This document shows positions 52,269-59,869 of a stretch of 64,000 bases of DNA, one piece after another (the first letter of the stretch is position 1; each line of letters opens with the position of its first letter). The DNA is taken from the NCBI RefSeq assembly GCF_014930365.1, contig NZ_JABXWI010000010.1, forward strand, positions 124,001 to 188,000. The letters run 5' to 3'. The notes under the pieces are model-generated. The model was not told the origin of the DNA. It worked only from the letters and a program-made list of their open reading frames with translations, and did not search any database. This DNA comes from Streptomyces caniscabiei (GTDB lineage Bacteria; Actinomycetota; Actinomycetes; Streptomycetales; Streptomycetaceae). Made by a program: the position numbers and the translations under genes.

Positions 52269-53275
52269 GCAAGCCGGTCAAGGCGGCCGTCTTCAGCGCC
52301 GGTTCATGGGGTACGGCCTTCGGCACCGTGCTCGCCGACGCCGGGTGCGAGGTCACCCTGTGGGCGCGCCGTCCGGAGGTCGCGGACGCGATCAACTCCA
52401 CGCGGACCAACACCGACTACCTGCCGGGCCTCGAACTCCCGCGGAACGTGCGGGCCACCACGGACGCGGCAGAGGCCGCCGCGGACGCCGATTTCACGAT
52501 CCTGTCCATCCCCTCCCAGACCCTGCGCGCCAACCTCGCCGAATGGGCGCCCCTGCTGGCGCCCGGCACGGTCCTCGTCTCGCTGATGAAGGGCGTCGAA
52601 CTCGGTTCCGCCATGCGGATGAGCGAGGTGATCGAGGACGTCGCCAAGGTGGGACAGGACCGCGTCGCCGTCGTCTCCGGCCCCAACCTGGCGCGTGAGA
52701 TCGCCTCCCGCATGCCGGCCGCCTCCGTGGTCGCCTGCACCGACGAGGCGGTCGCCCAGAAGCTCCAGACCGCCTGCCACACGCCGTACTTCCGCCCCTA
52801 CACCAACACCGACGTCGTCGGCTGCGAGCTGGGCGGCGCGGTGAAGAACGTCATCGGTCTCGCCGTCGGCATCGCGGACGGCATGGGCCTCGGCGACAAC
52901 GCCAAGGGATCGCTCATCACCCGCGGTCTCGCGGAGACGACCCGGCTCGGTCTCGCGATGGGCGCCGACCCGCTCACCTTCTCCGGACTCGCGGGCCTCG
53001 GCGACCTGGTGGCGACCTGTTCCTCGCCGCTCTCCCGCAACCACACGTTCGGCACCAACCTCGGCAGGGGCATGACCCTCCAGGAGACCATCGCGGTCAC
53101 CAAGCAGACCGCAGAGGGCGTCAAGTCCTGTGAGTCCGTACTGGACTTGGCCCGCCGGCACGGCGTCGACATGCCCATCACCGAGACGGTCGTCGACATC
53201 GTCCACGACGGCAAGCCGCCGGTCGTCGCCCTCAAGGAGATGATGTCGCGCAGCGCCAAACCGGAGCGACGCTGA
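52265..53275 (+). CDS. gpsA: Glycerol-3-phosphate dehydrogenase [NAD(P)+]
   Basis: 336 aa. N-terminal Rossmann motif FSAGSWGTAFGTVLADAG (here FSAG replaces the more usual GAG), LPRNVRATTD, SLMKGVELGSAMRMSEV, VVSGPNLAREIA, catalytic Lys in GCELGGAVKNVIGLAVG, and LAGLGDLVATCSSPLSRNHT. Reduces dihydroxyacetone phosphate to glycerol-3-phosphate for phospholipids. GTG start overlapping plsC by 4 bp (GTGA). Confidence 0.96.
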   Translation: MSKPVKAAVFSAGSWGTAFGTVLADAGCEVTLWARRPEVADAINSTRTNTDYLPGLELPRNVRATTDAAEAAADADFTILSIPSQTLRANLAEWAPLLAPGTVLVSLMKGVELGSAMRMSEVIEDVAKVGQDRVAVVSGPNLAREIASRMPAASVVACTDEAVAQKLQTACHTPYFRPYTNTDVVGCELGGAVKNVIGLAVGIADGMGLGDNAKGSLITRGLAETTRLGLAMGADPLTFSGLAGLGDLVATCSSPLSRNHTFGTNLGRGMTLQETIAVTKQTAEGVKSCESVLDLARRHGVDMPITETVVDIVHDGKPPVVALKEMMSRSAKPERR

Positions 53276-53334
53276 GCGAAAGCGACCGTTCGGGCACTGA
53301 CGCGCGCCCTACCACCGGGTACTCTCGTCGCGAT

Positions 53335-54492
53335 ATGAGCAGCGAGAACCTCCCCCAGAGCCCTGAGCAGCAGTCCCGCAAGCCGCGCGTGGCCGTCGTC
53401 TTCGGCGGCCGCAGCTCGGAACACGGGATCTCCGTGGTCACGGCCGGCGCCGTACTGCGTGCCATCGACCGGACGAAGTACGACGTCCTGCCGATCGGCA
53501 TCACGCGGGACGGCCGTTGGGCGCTCACCGCCGACGAACCGGAGCGGATGGCGATCACCGACCGCCGTACGCCGAGCGTCGAGGAACTCGCCGAGTCCCG
53601 CGAGGGCGGCGTGATCCTGCCCGTCGACCCCGCCAACCGCGAAGTCGTCTACAGCGAGCCCGGTTCGGTGCCCAAGGCCCTCGGCGAGGTCGACGTCGTC
53701 TTCCCCGTCCTGCACGGCCCCTACGGCGAGGACGGCACCCTCCAGGGCCTCCTGGAGCTCTCCGGCGTCCCGTACGTCGGCTCGGGCGTCCTCGCCTCGG
53801 CCGTCGGCCAGGACAAGGAGTACATGAAGCGGGTGTTCACCTCGTTCGGGCTCAAGGTCGGCCCGTACGTGGTGATCCGGCCGCGCGAGTGGCAGCTCGA
53901 CGAGTCCGCCGCCCGCAAGAAGATCATCGACCTCGCCGGTGAGCACGGCTGGCCCCTCTTCGTGAAGCCCGCCCGCGCGGGCTCCTCCATCGGCATCACC
54001 AAGGTCGACGACCTCGACGGCCTCGACGAGGCGATCGCCGAGGCCCAGCGGCACGACCCGAAGATCCTGGTCGAGGCGGCCCTGCGCGGCCGGGAGATCG
54101 AGTGCGGCGTCCTGGAGTTCGAGGACGGTCCGCGCGCCTCCGTCCCCGCCGAGATCCCGCCGCCCGAGGCTCACGCGTACTACGACTTCGAGGCCAAGTA
54201 CATCGACTCGACCCCCGGCATCGTCCCGGCCCCGCTGACGCCGGCGGAGACGGCCGAGGTCCAGCGGCTCGCGGTCGACGCCTTCGACGCGGCCTCCTGC
54301 GAGGGTCTGGTCCGCGCCGACTTCTTCCTCACGGAGGACGGCGACTTCGTGATCAACGAGATCAACACGCTCCCCGGCTTCACGCCGATCTCGATGTACC
54401 CGGCGATGTGGAAGGCGAGCGGCGTCGAGTACGGCGAGCTGGTGGACCGCCTGATCCAGGCGGCGCTGCACCGCTCGACGGGCCTGCGCTGA
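53335..54492 (+). CDS. ddlA: D-alanine--D-alanine ligase
   Basis: 385-aa ATP-grasp enzyme making the D-Ala-D-Ala terminus of peptidoglycan. Motifs: VVFGGRSSEHGISVVTAGAV, FPVLHGPYGEDGTLQGLLEL, VKPARAGSSIGITKV, EFEDGPRASVPAEI and FVINEINTLPGFTPISMYP. Starts 59 bp after gpsA; a TACTCT hexamer 9 nt before the ATG could be its own -10. A Tyr in the GEDGTLQ to SSIG region versus Phe would indicate D-Ala-D-Ala versus D-Ala-D-Lac use, and nothing here suggests D-Lac. A half copy of the dispersed repeat follows the stop. Confidence 0.95.
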   Translation: MSSENLPQSPEQQSRKPRVAVVFGGRSSEHGISVVTAGAVLRAIDRTKYDVLPIGITRDGRWALTADEPERMAITDRRTPSVEELAESREGGVILPVDPANREVVYSEPGSVPKALGEVDVVFPVLHGPYGEDGTLQGLLELSGVPYVGSGVLASAVGQDKEYMKRVFTSFGLKVGPYVVIRPREWQLDESAARKKIIDLAGEHGWPLFVKPARAGSSIGITKVDDLDGLDEAIAEAQRHDPKILVEAALRGREIECGVLEFEDGPRASVPAEIPPPEAHAYYDFEAKYIDSTPGIVPAPLTPAETAEVQRLAVDAFDAASCEGLVRADFFLTEDGDFVINEINTLPGFTPISMYPAMWKASGVEYGELVDRLIQAALHRSTGLR

Positions 54493-54503
54493 GACGTGCC
54501 CCG

Positions 54504-54535
54504 TCAGGGGCGCGGGGAACTGCGCGACCAGCCAC
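54504..54535. repeat. Dispersed palindromic repeat, single arm (copy 3)
   Basis: TCAGGGGCGCGGGGAACTGC then GCGACCAGCCACG is one arm of the repeat seen complete at 30286-30415, beginning 12 bp after the ddlA stop. The opposite arm is absent. Confidence 0.8.
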
Positions 54536-54576
54536 GAAGGCGTCGCAGCCTCCCGACGGCCTCCTGAGGCACCCCC

Positions 54577-55098
54577 TCAGGAGGCAACCCCTTCAGGAAC
54601 CGCCTTCTTGATGGCGGGCGCCAGGCCGACCAGGATCGGCGACGTATCCTCCGCGGCCCGCTCGGCCGTCACGGACACCTCCACGTACACGGAGCGATTG
54701 GCTGTCGTGAAGCGGTAAGCGCCCCCGTCCCGCTTCTCCATCAGCCAGTCCACCCCGTCGACGGCCCCGGCCACCGCGTCGGCGTCCCGCCCCTCCGCCA
54801 CCCCGGGGTCGACCATCTTGGGCGGCTGGGGCACCCCGCAGCGCAGTATGATCACCGCGTCGCCCCAGCCCGCCGTCAGCGTCGAGGCGGGCTGAGGATC
54901 CCGGCGGTCGAGACCGTCCACCTTCCGCGGCAGCACCTCGTCCAGGTTCCGGCACAGTTTCGTGGCGGCGGCCCCCGGGCCGGGAACCGCCACCGAGCCG
55001 CTGTCGTCTGCTGAGGAGCAGCCCGCGACGGCGATCAACGAGACGGCCAGGACGGGCAGCCCGAGACGAGCGGGGCGCCGGTGACGGAACGGGTTCAC
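54577..55098 (-). CDS. DUF3515-family lipoprotein
   Basis: 173 aa. Lipoprotein signal with lipobox AVAGC (RLGLPVLAVSLIAVAGCSSA). The mature region matches DUF3515: LCRNLDEVLPRKVDGLDRR, GWGDAVIILRCGVPQPPKM, VDWLMEKRDGGAYRFTTANR. The function is unknown; the family is actinobacterial and commonly sits beside ddl and thiL, as here. GTG start. Confidence 0.88.
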   Translation of the reverse strand: MNPFRHRRPARLGLPVLAVSLIAVAGCSSADDSGSVAVPGPGAAATKLCRNLDEVLPRKVDGLDRRDPQPASTLTAGWGDAVIILRCGVPQPPKMVDPGVAEGRDADAVAGAVDGVDWLMEKRDGGAYRFTTANRSVYVEVSVTAERAAEDTSPILVGLAPAIKKAVPEGVAS

Positions 55099-55118
55099 CG
55101 GGCAAGGGTAGACGGGGG

Positions 55119-55352
55119 CTACAGGTGAACGACCGGGCAGGTCAGGGTGCGGGTGATCCCGTCCACTTGCTGGACCTTGGCGACCACCAGCCGGCCGAGG
55201 TCGTCGACGGTGTCGGCCTGGGCGCGCACGATGACGTCGTACGGGCCCGTCACGTCCTCGGCCTGGATGACCCCAGGGAGCTTGCTGATCGTGTCGGCGA
55301 CGGTCGACGCTTTGCCGACCTCCGTCTGGATCAGGATGTACGCCTGTACCAC
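55119..55352 (-). CDS. Stand-alone Lrp/AsnC ligand-binding domain protein
   Basis: 77 aa: MVQAYILIQTEVGKASTVAD and GPYDVIVRAQADTVDDLGRL, ending TRTLTCPVVHL. This is the RAM (ACT-like) effector domain of Lrp proteins without the helix-turn-helix. Such domains form decamers or octamers and bind amino acids; regulatory targets unknown. GTG at 55352 with GGAGG at 5-nt spacing. Lies 20 bp upstream of, and in the same direction as, the DUF3515 gene. Confidence 0.88.
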   Translation of the reverse strand: MVQAYILIQTEVGKASTVADTISKLPGVIQAEDVTGPYDVIVRAQADTVDDLGRLVVAKVQQVDGITRTLTCPVVHL

Positions 55353-55579
55353 GGAACCTCCAGGGCGGCCACGAGGATCATGTGGATCATGTCGGGAAAA
55401 GGAACGCCACGGTATCGCGTCGCCGAGCACCAGGGGGAGACCCCCGGAGGCCGCGCCGCACGCACCGGGGTGCGGGGGCTACGGAAGTTGACGGTCCACT
55501 CGACCGTACCGAGGACGACAACGGCCCGCGACCGGGCGCGAGTGACACTGGAAGCGGCACGAGAAGGGGCGATACGACG

Positions 55580-56545
55580 ATGAAGGGCACCGTGGGAGAG
55601 CTGGGGGAGTTCGGGCTCATCAGGGAGCTCACCTCCCGGCTCACCACCACCCCGGCGGTCCGGGTCGGCCCCGGCGACGACGCCGCCGTGGTGGCGGCGC
55701 CGGACCGCAGGGTCGTGGCGAGCACCGACCTCCTGCTGGAGGGGAGGCACTTCCGGCGCGACTGGTCCACGGCGTACGACGTGGGGCGCAAGGCCGCCGC
55801 GCAGAACCTCGCGGACATCGCCGCCATGGGTGCCGTGCCCACCGCGTTGCTGCTCGGCCTGGTCGCGCCCGTCGACCTGCCGGTGACCTGGGCCACCGAG
55901 CTGATGGACGGGCTGCGCGACGAGTGCCAGGTGGCCGGCGCGGCCGTGGTCGGCGGTGATGTCGTCCGCGGCGACACCATCATGATCTCGATCACCGCGC
56001 TCGGTGATCTGCGCAACCATGAGCCCGTGACCAGGGCGGGCGCCCAGCCCGGCGACGTCGTGGCCGTCACCGGCTGGCTCGGCTGGTCCGCCGCCGGGCA
56101 CGCCGTGCTCTCCCGGGGCTTCCGCTCGCCGCGCGCCTTCGTGGAGGCCCACCGGCGCCCCGAGCCGCCGTACCACGCGGGCCCGGCCGCGGCCTCGCTC
56201 GGCGCGACCGCCATGTGCGACGTCAGCGACGGACTGATCGCCGACCTGGGGCACATCGCCGAGGCGAGCAAGTGCCGGATCGACATCCGCTCCGGCGCGA
56301 TCGACATCCCCACCCAGATGCACGACATCGGCCAGGCCGTCGGCGTCGACCCGCTCCAGTGGGTGCTCACCGGCGGTGAGGACCACGCGATCGTCGCCAC
56401 CTTCCCGCAGGACGTGAAGCTGCCCGCACGGTGGAAGGTGATCGGCGAGGTCCAGAACCCGTCCGCGCTGCCCCAGGTGACCGTCGACGGCGCGCCCTGG
56501 ACCAGCAAGGGCGGCTGGGACCACTTCGGGGACATCGAGTCATGA
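55580..56545 (+). CDS. thiL: Thiamine-monophosphate kinase
   Basis: 321 aa, PurM-like ATPase converting thiamine phosphate to the diphosphate cofactor. Motifs: VRVGPGDDAAVVAAP, STDLLLEGRHF, AAQNLADIAAMGAVP, VVGGDVVRGDTIMISITALG, TAMCDVSDGLIADLGHIAEA and VLTGGEDHAIVATF. ATG at 55580 behind AAGGGG; the long upstream frame is not used. Stop overlaps the thiD start by 4 bp. Confidence 0.95.
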   Translation: MKGTVGELGEFGLIRELTSRLTTTPAVRVGPGDDAAVVAAPDRRVVASTDLLLEGRHFRRDWSTAYDVGRKAAAQNLADIAAMGAVPTALLLGLVAPVDLPVTWATELMDGLRDECQVAGAAVVGGDVVRGDTIMISITALGDLRNHEPVTRAGAQPGDVVAVTGWLGWSAAGHAVLSRGFRSPRAFVEAHRRPEPPYHAGPAAASLGATAMCDVSDGLIADLGHIAEASKCRIDIRSGAIDIPTQMHDIGQAVGVDPLQWVLTGGEDHAIVATFPQDVKLPARWKVIGEVQNPSALPQVTVDGAPWTSKGGWDHFGDIES

Positions 56546-57363
56546 GCCCGGCCGTGCGCGCGGCGCCGCCACGGGTCCTCACCGTGGCCGGGTCCGACTC
56601 GGGCGGCGGGGCCGGCGTCCAGGCCGACCTGAAGACGATGCTGGCGCTCGGGGTGCACGGCATGAGCGTCGTCACGGCCGTCACCGCGCAGAACTCCCTC
56701 GGTGTGCAGGGCGCTTGGGAGCTGCCCGTCGCGGCGGTGCGCGCCCAGTACCGCAGCGTCGTCGACGACATCGGCGTCCAGGCCGTCAAGACCGGCATGC
56801 TCGCCTCCGCCGAACTCGTCGAGGCCGTCGCCGAATTGCTGGCCGCCACGGACGTGCCGGTGGTCGTCGACCCGGTCGGCGTCTCCAAGCACGGCGACCC
56901 GCTGCTGGCGGCCTCCGCCCTGGAGTCCGTACGCACGCTGCTGCTGCCGGTGGCCACGGTGGCGACGCCGAACCTCGACGAGGTGACCCAACTCACCGGG
57001 GTCAGGGTCCAGTCCGAGGCCGGGATGCGCGAGGCGGCCGAGGCCGTGCTGGCGTACGGGCCGCGATGGGCGTTGATCAAGGGCGGTCATCTCCCCGGGG
57101 AGGCCGTCGATCTGCTCACCGACGGCTCCGAGGAGCACTGGCTGCGGGCCCCGAGGTACGACAACCGGCACACCCACGGCACGGGCTGCACCCTCGCCTC
57201 CGCGATCGCCTCGCACCTCGCCCGGGGCCGGACCGTGCCGGAGGCCGTCGCGGCGGCCAAGGAGTACGTCACGGGCGCGATCGCCGCCGGCTTCGCGCTC
57301 GGCGGGGGCATCGGGCCGGTGGACCACGGGTGGGCGCTCGGCCCGGGTACCCCGGCGGCCTGA
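56542..57363 (+). CDS. thiD: Hydroxymethylpyrimidine (phosphate) kinase
   Basis: 273 aa, ribokinase fold. N-terminus VLTVAGSDSGGGAGVQADLK, GVHGMSVVTAVTAQNSLGVQ, VKTGMLASAELVEA, VVVDPVGVSKHGDPLL and C-terminal ATP/anion-hole motif THGTGCTLASAIASHLARG. Phosphorylates HMP and HMP-P in thiamine synthesis and salvage. Translationally coupled to thiL (ATGA). Confidence 0.95.
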   Translation: MSPAVRAAPPRVLTVAGSDSGGGAGVQADLKTMLALGVHGMSVVTAVTAQNSLGVQGAWELPVAAVRAQYRSVVDDIGVQAVKTGMLASAELVEAVAELLAATDVPVVVDPVGVSKHGDPLLAASALESVRTLLLPVATVATPNLDEVTQLTGVRVQSEAGMREAAEAVLAYGPRWALIKGGHLPGEAVDLLTDGSEEHWLRAPRYDNRHTHGTGCTLASAIASHLARGRTVPEAVAAAKEYVTGAIAAGFALGGGIGPVDHGWALGPGTPAA

Positions 57364-57399
57364 GACGGACGCCGCCGGGGACAGCCGGGGACAGCAAAA

Positions 57400-57426
57400 A
57401 GCCGGTCCACTCCAGGTGGACCGGCT
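57400..57426. terminator. Bidirectional terminator between thiD and rpmB
   Basis: AGCCGGTCCAC with GTGGACCGGCT around TCCAG, preceded by AAAAA on the plus strand, which is a U-tract for the leftward rpmB transcript. Confidence 0.85.
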
Positions 57427-57467
57427 CGATGCAGCGAACCAGCAGTGGCCGCGCGCTTAGCTGTGCG

Positions 57468-57653
57468 TCAGCGCGAGACCTTGCCGGCCTTGATGCACGA
57501 GGTGCAGGCGTTCACGCGCTTCGGCGTCCCGCCGACCACGGTACGGACGCGCTGGATGTTCGGGTTCCAGCGACGGGACGTACGGCGGTGCGAGTGCGAG
57601 ATGTTGTTGCCGAAGCCCGGCCCCTTGCCGCAGACGTCGCAGTTGGCAGCCAC
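57468..57653 (-). CDS. rpmB: 50S ribosomal protein L28
   Basis: 61 aa. NCDVCGKGPGFGNNISHSHR, then RRWNPNIQRVRTVVGGTPKR and CTSCIKAGKVSR. Both Cys pairs are present (CDVC and CTSC), so this is the zinc-containing C+ form; Zur-controlled zinc-free paralogues in streptomycetes lack them. GTG with GGAG at 6-nt spacing. Confidence 0.97.
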   Translation of the reverse strand: MAANCDVCGKGPGFGNNISHSHRRTSRRWNPNIQRVRTVVGGTPKRVNACTSCIKAGKVSR

Positions 57654-57909
57654 GGGTCACTCCAAAGACTTCAGATGCACTTACGGATGATCCCGGCAGG
57701 CCGGGATCATGATCACAGGATCAGAGATCTGAGTGGCGTTGCCAGGGGAATGGCCCGATGTGGATCGGGCAACCGGAGCAGCATACAACGACTGCGCCAG
57801 CACAACGAAACTACCATGGCCGCTCAGGAGCCCTGCTCCGCCCCCTTCCGGCGGACACCCCTCCAAGGTCTACTCTGCGTCCCAGTCCCAGCAGCTCAAG
57901 GAGGCGCAG

Positions 57910-59613
57910 GTGCCGCAGGTGCCGCAGACATTCTTCGATGCTCTCGCGGTGCGCACCTGGTGCGGACTCGCGCTGGCGGCGCTGGGACGCGCGCGCGAGG
58001 AGATCGACTCCATCAACGTCTACCCGGTGGCCGACGGCGACACCGGCACCAACCTGTATCTCACGATGGAGTCGGCCGCGGCGGCCGTCGAGGCGGTCTT
58101 CGCGGGCCACGAGACGGCGGGCCCGGCGGCCGGAGCGGGACTGCCCACGCTCGCCGAGGCCGCGCGGGCCATGGCGCACGGCGCGCTGATCGGCGCCCGG
58201 GGGAACTCCGGGACGATCCTCGCGCAGCTCCTGCGGGGCATGGCCCAGGTCCTCGCCGACGACGGGGGGACGCCCCGCACCGACGGCCGGGGACTGCGGC
58301 TCGCCCTGCGGCACGCCGCCGACTCCGCCCGTGACGCCGTCGCGCATCCCGTCGAGGGCACCGTTCTCACCGTCGCCTCCGCCGCCGCCGACGCGGCCGG
58401 CGACGCCGAGGACGACTGCGCGAGCGTCGCCCGTGCCGCCCACGAGGGCGCCGGGAGGGCCCTGGCGGCGACCCCCGCCCAGCTGGCCGCCCTGGCGCGG
58501 GCCGGTGTCGTGGACGCGGGCGGACGGGGGCTGGTGGCGGTGCTGGCGGCGCTGGTGGAGACGTTCACGGGGGAGGCGCCGAGGGCGATGGCCGTTCCCG
58601 CCGTGCACGCGCGCGTGGCCGTCGCCGAGGCCGCCGCCGGGGCCGCGGCGGAGGTGTGCGACGGGGACGACCGGCCCGACGCGGGCGGCCCGGCCTTCGA
58701 GGTGATCTACCTCCTGGAGGCCGGGGACACGGCGGTGTCCCGTCTGCGGCGGCGCCTGGACGAACTGGGCGACTCCCTCGTCGTGGTCGGCGGGGACGGG
58801 CTGTGGAACGTCCATGTGCACGTCGACGACGCGGGCGCCGCCGTGGAGGCCGGGGTCGAGGCCGGGCGGCCCTACCGGATCCGGATCACCCACTTCGGGG
58901 CCGAGGACGCCCATATGACCGGCGAGGCCGGACGGCAGCCGCGTGAACGCGCCGGGCGGGCCGTGGTGGCCGTCGTGCCGGGGGAGGGGCTGGCCGGGCT
59001 CTACGCCGAGGCCGGCGCCACCACGGTGCTGGCCCGGCCCGGGGAGCCGCCCGCCAGCGGGGAGCTGGTGGAGGCCGTACGGCGGGCCCACGCGCGCGAG
59101 GTGGTGCTGCTGCCCAACGACGCGGACCTGCGGCACACGGCGGCCGCCGCGGCCGAGCAGGCCCGCGCCGAGGGGGTCCGGGTCGCCCTCATCCCCACCC
59201 GCTCCGCCGTCCAGGGCATCGCCGCCCTCGCCGTCCATGAGCCCGGCCGCCGTTTCGACGAGGACGTCGTCTCGATGACCTCCGCCGCCGGTGCCACCCG
59301 TTACGCCGAGGTCGTCGTCGCCGAGCGGCAGTCCTGGACCATGGCGGGCATCTGCCAGGCCGGGGACGTCCTGGGGCTCGTCGACGGGGACGTCGCCGTG
59401 ATCGGGTCGGATGTCACGGTGACCGCGGCGGCGGTGGTGGACCGGATGCTGGCGGCCGGTGGGGAGATGGTCACGCTGGTGCTGGGGGACGAGGCGCCGG
59501 AGGACGTGGTGGAGCGGGTGGAGGCCCGGGTGCGGGAGGCGTATCTGGCGGTGGACACGGTGGTGTACCGGGGGGGCCGTCAGGGGGCGTTGCTGCTGAT
59601 CGGCGTGGAGTAG
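57910..59613 (+). CDS. DAK2-domain fusion protein (YloV/FakA-like)
   Basis: 567 aa. N-terminal DAK2 (dihydroxyacetone kinase L-type) domain with the Asp/nucleotide signature SINVYPVADGDTGTNLYLTM and GARGNSGTILAQLLRGM; linker ~210-300; C-terminal fatty-acid kinase-like domain with VYRGGRQGALLLIGVE at the end. In Firmicutes FakA phosphorylates fatty acids bound by FakB; whether this protein does so is unknown. GTG with perfect AAGGAGG 5 nt upstream. Divergent from rpmB. Confidence 0.88.
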   Translation: MPQVPQTFFDALAVRTWCGLALAALGRAREEIDSINVYPVADGDTGTNLYLTMESAAAAVEAVFAGHETAGPAAGAGLPTLAEAARAMAHGALIGARGNSGTILAQLLRGMAQVLADDGGTPRTDGRGLRLALRHAADSARDAVAHPVEGTVLTVASAAADAAGDAEDDCASVARAAHEGAGRALAATPAQLAALARAGVVDAGGRGLVAVLAALVETFTGEAPRAMAVPAVHARVAVAEAAAGAAAEVCDGDDRPDAGGPAFEVIYLLEAGDTAVSRLRRRLDELGDSLVVVGGDGLWNVHVHVDDAGAAVEAGVEAGRPYRIRITHFGAEDAHMTGEAGRQPRERAGRAVVAVVPGEGLAGLYAEAGATTVLARPGEPPASGELVEAVRRAHAREVVLLPNDADLRHTAAAAAEQARAEGVRVALIPTRSAVQGIAALAVHEPGRRFDEDVVSMTSAAGATRYAEVVVAERQSWTMAGICQAGDVLGLVDGDVAVIGSDVTVTAAAVVDRMLAAGGEMVTLVLGDEAPEDVVERVEARVREAYLAVDTVVYRGGRQGALLLIGVE

Positions 59614-59706
59614 AGATTCTCCTCGCCCCCGCCGCCCCTGCCCGTCCCATCCTGAAGGGGCTGCTCCCCTTCGCCCCCCGGGCGTCCGTCCGGTGGGGCT
59701 TCTTGT

Positions 59707-59745
59707 GCAGTTCCCCGCGCCCCTTAAAGGGGCGCGGGGAACTGC
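59707..59745. repeat. Dispersed palindromic repeat, compact form (copy 4)
   Basis: GCAGTTCCCCGCGCCCCTT and its exact inverse meet with one central base, a 39-bp perfect palindrome 93 bp after the DAK2 gene. Inner modules present in copies 1 and 2 are missing. Confidence 0.85.
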
Positions 59746-59869
59746 GCGAACGGGGTCCGGGGCGGAGTCCCGAGTCTTTGACGCGGGGGTCGCAGGGGCG
59801 CGCAGCCCCTTCAGGATGGGACGGGCAGGGGCGGCGGGGGCGAGGAACCCCGAGCATGCGCCCTGCCGC

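Noticed and set aside
57477..57653. rpmB as part of a zinc-starvation (Zur) response
   Set aside because: This L28 keeps both Cys pairs (C+ form) and no Zur-like palindrome is visible upstream.
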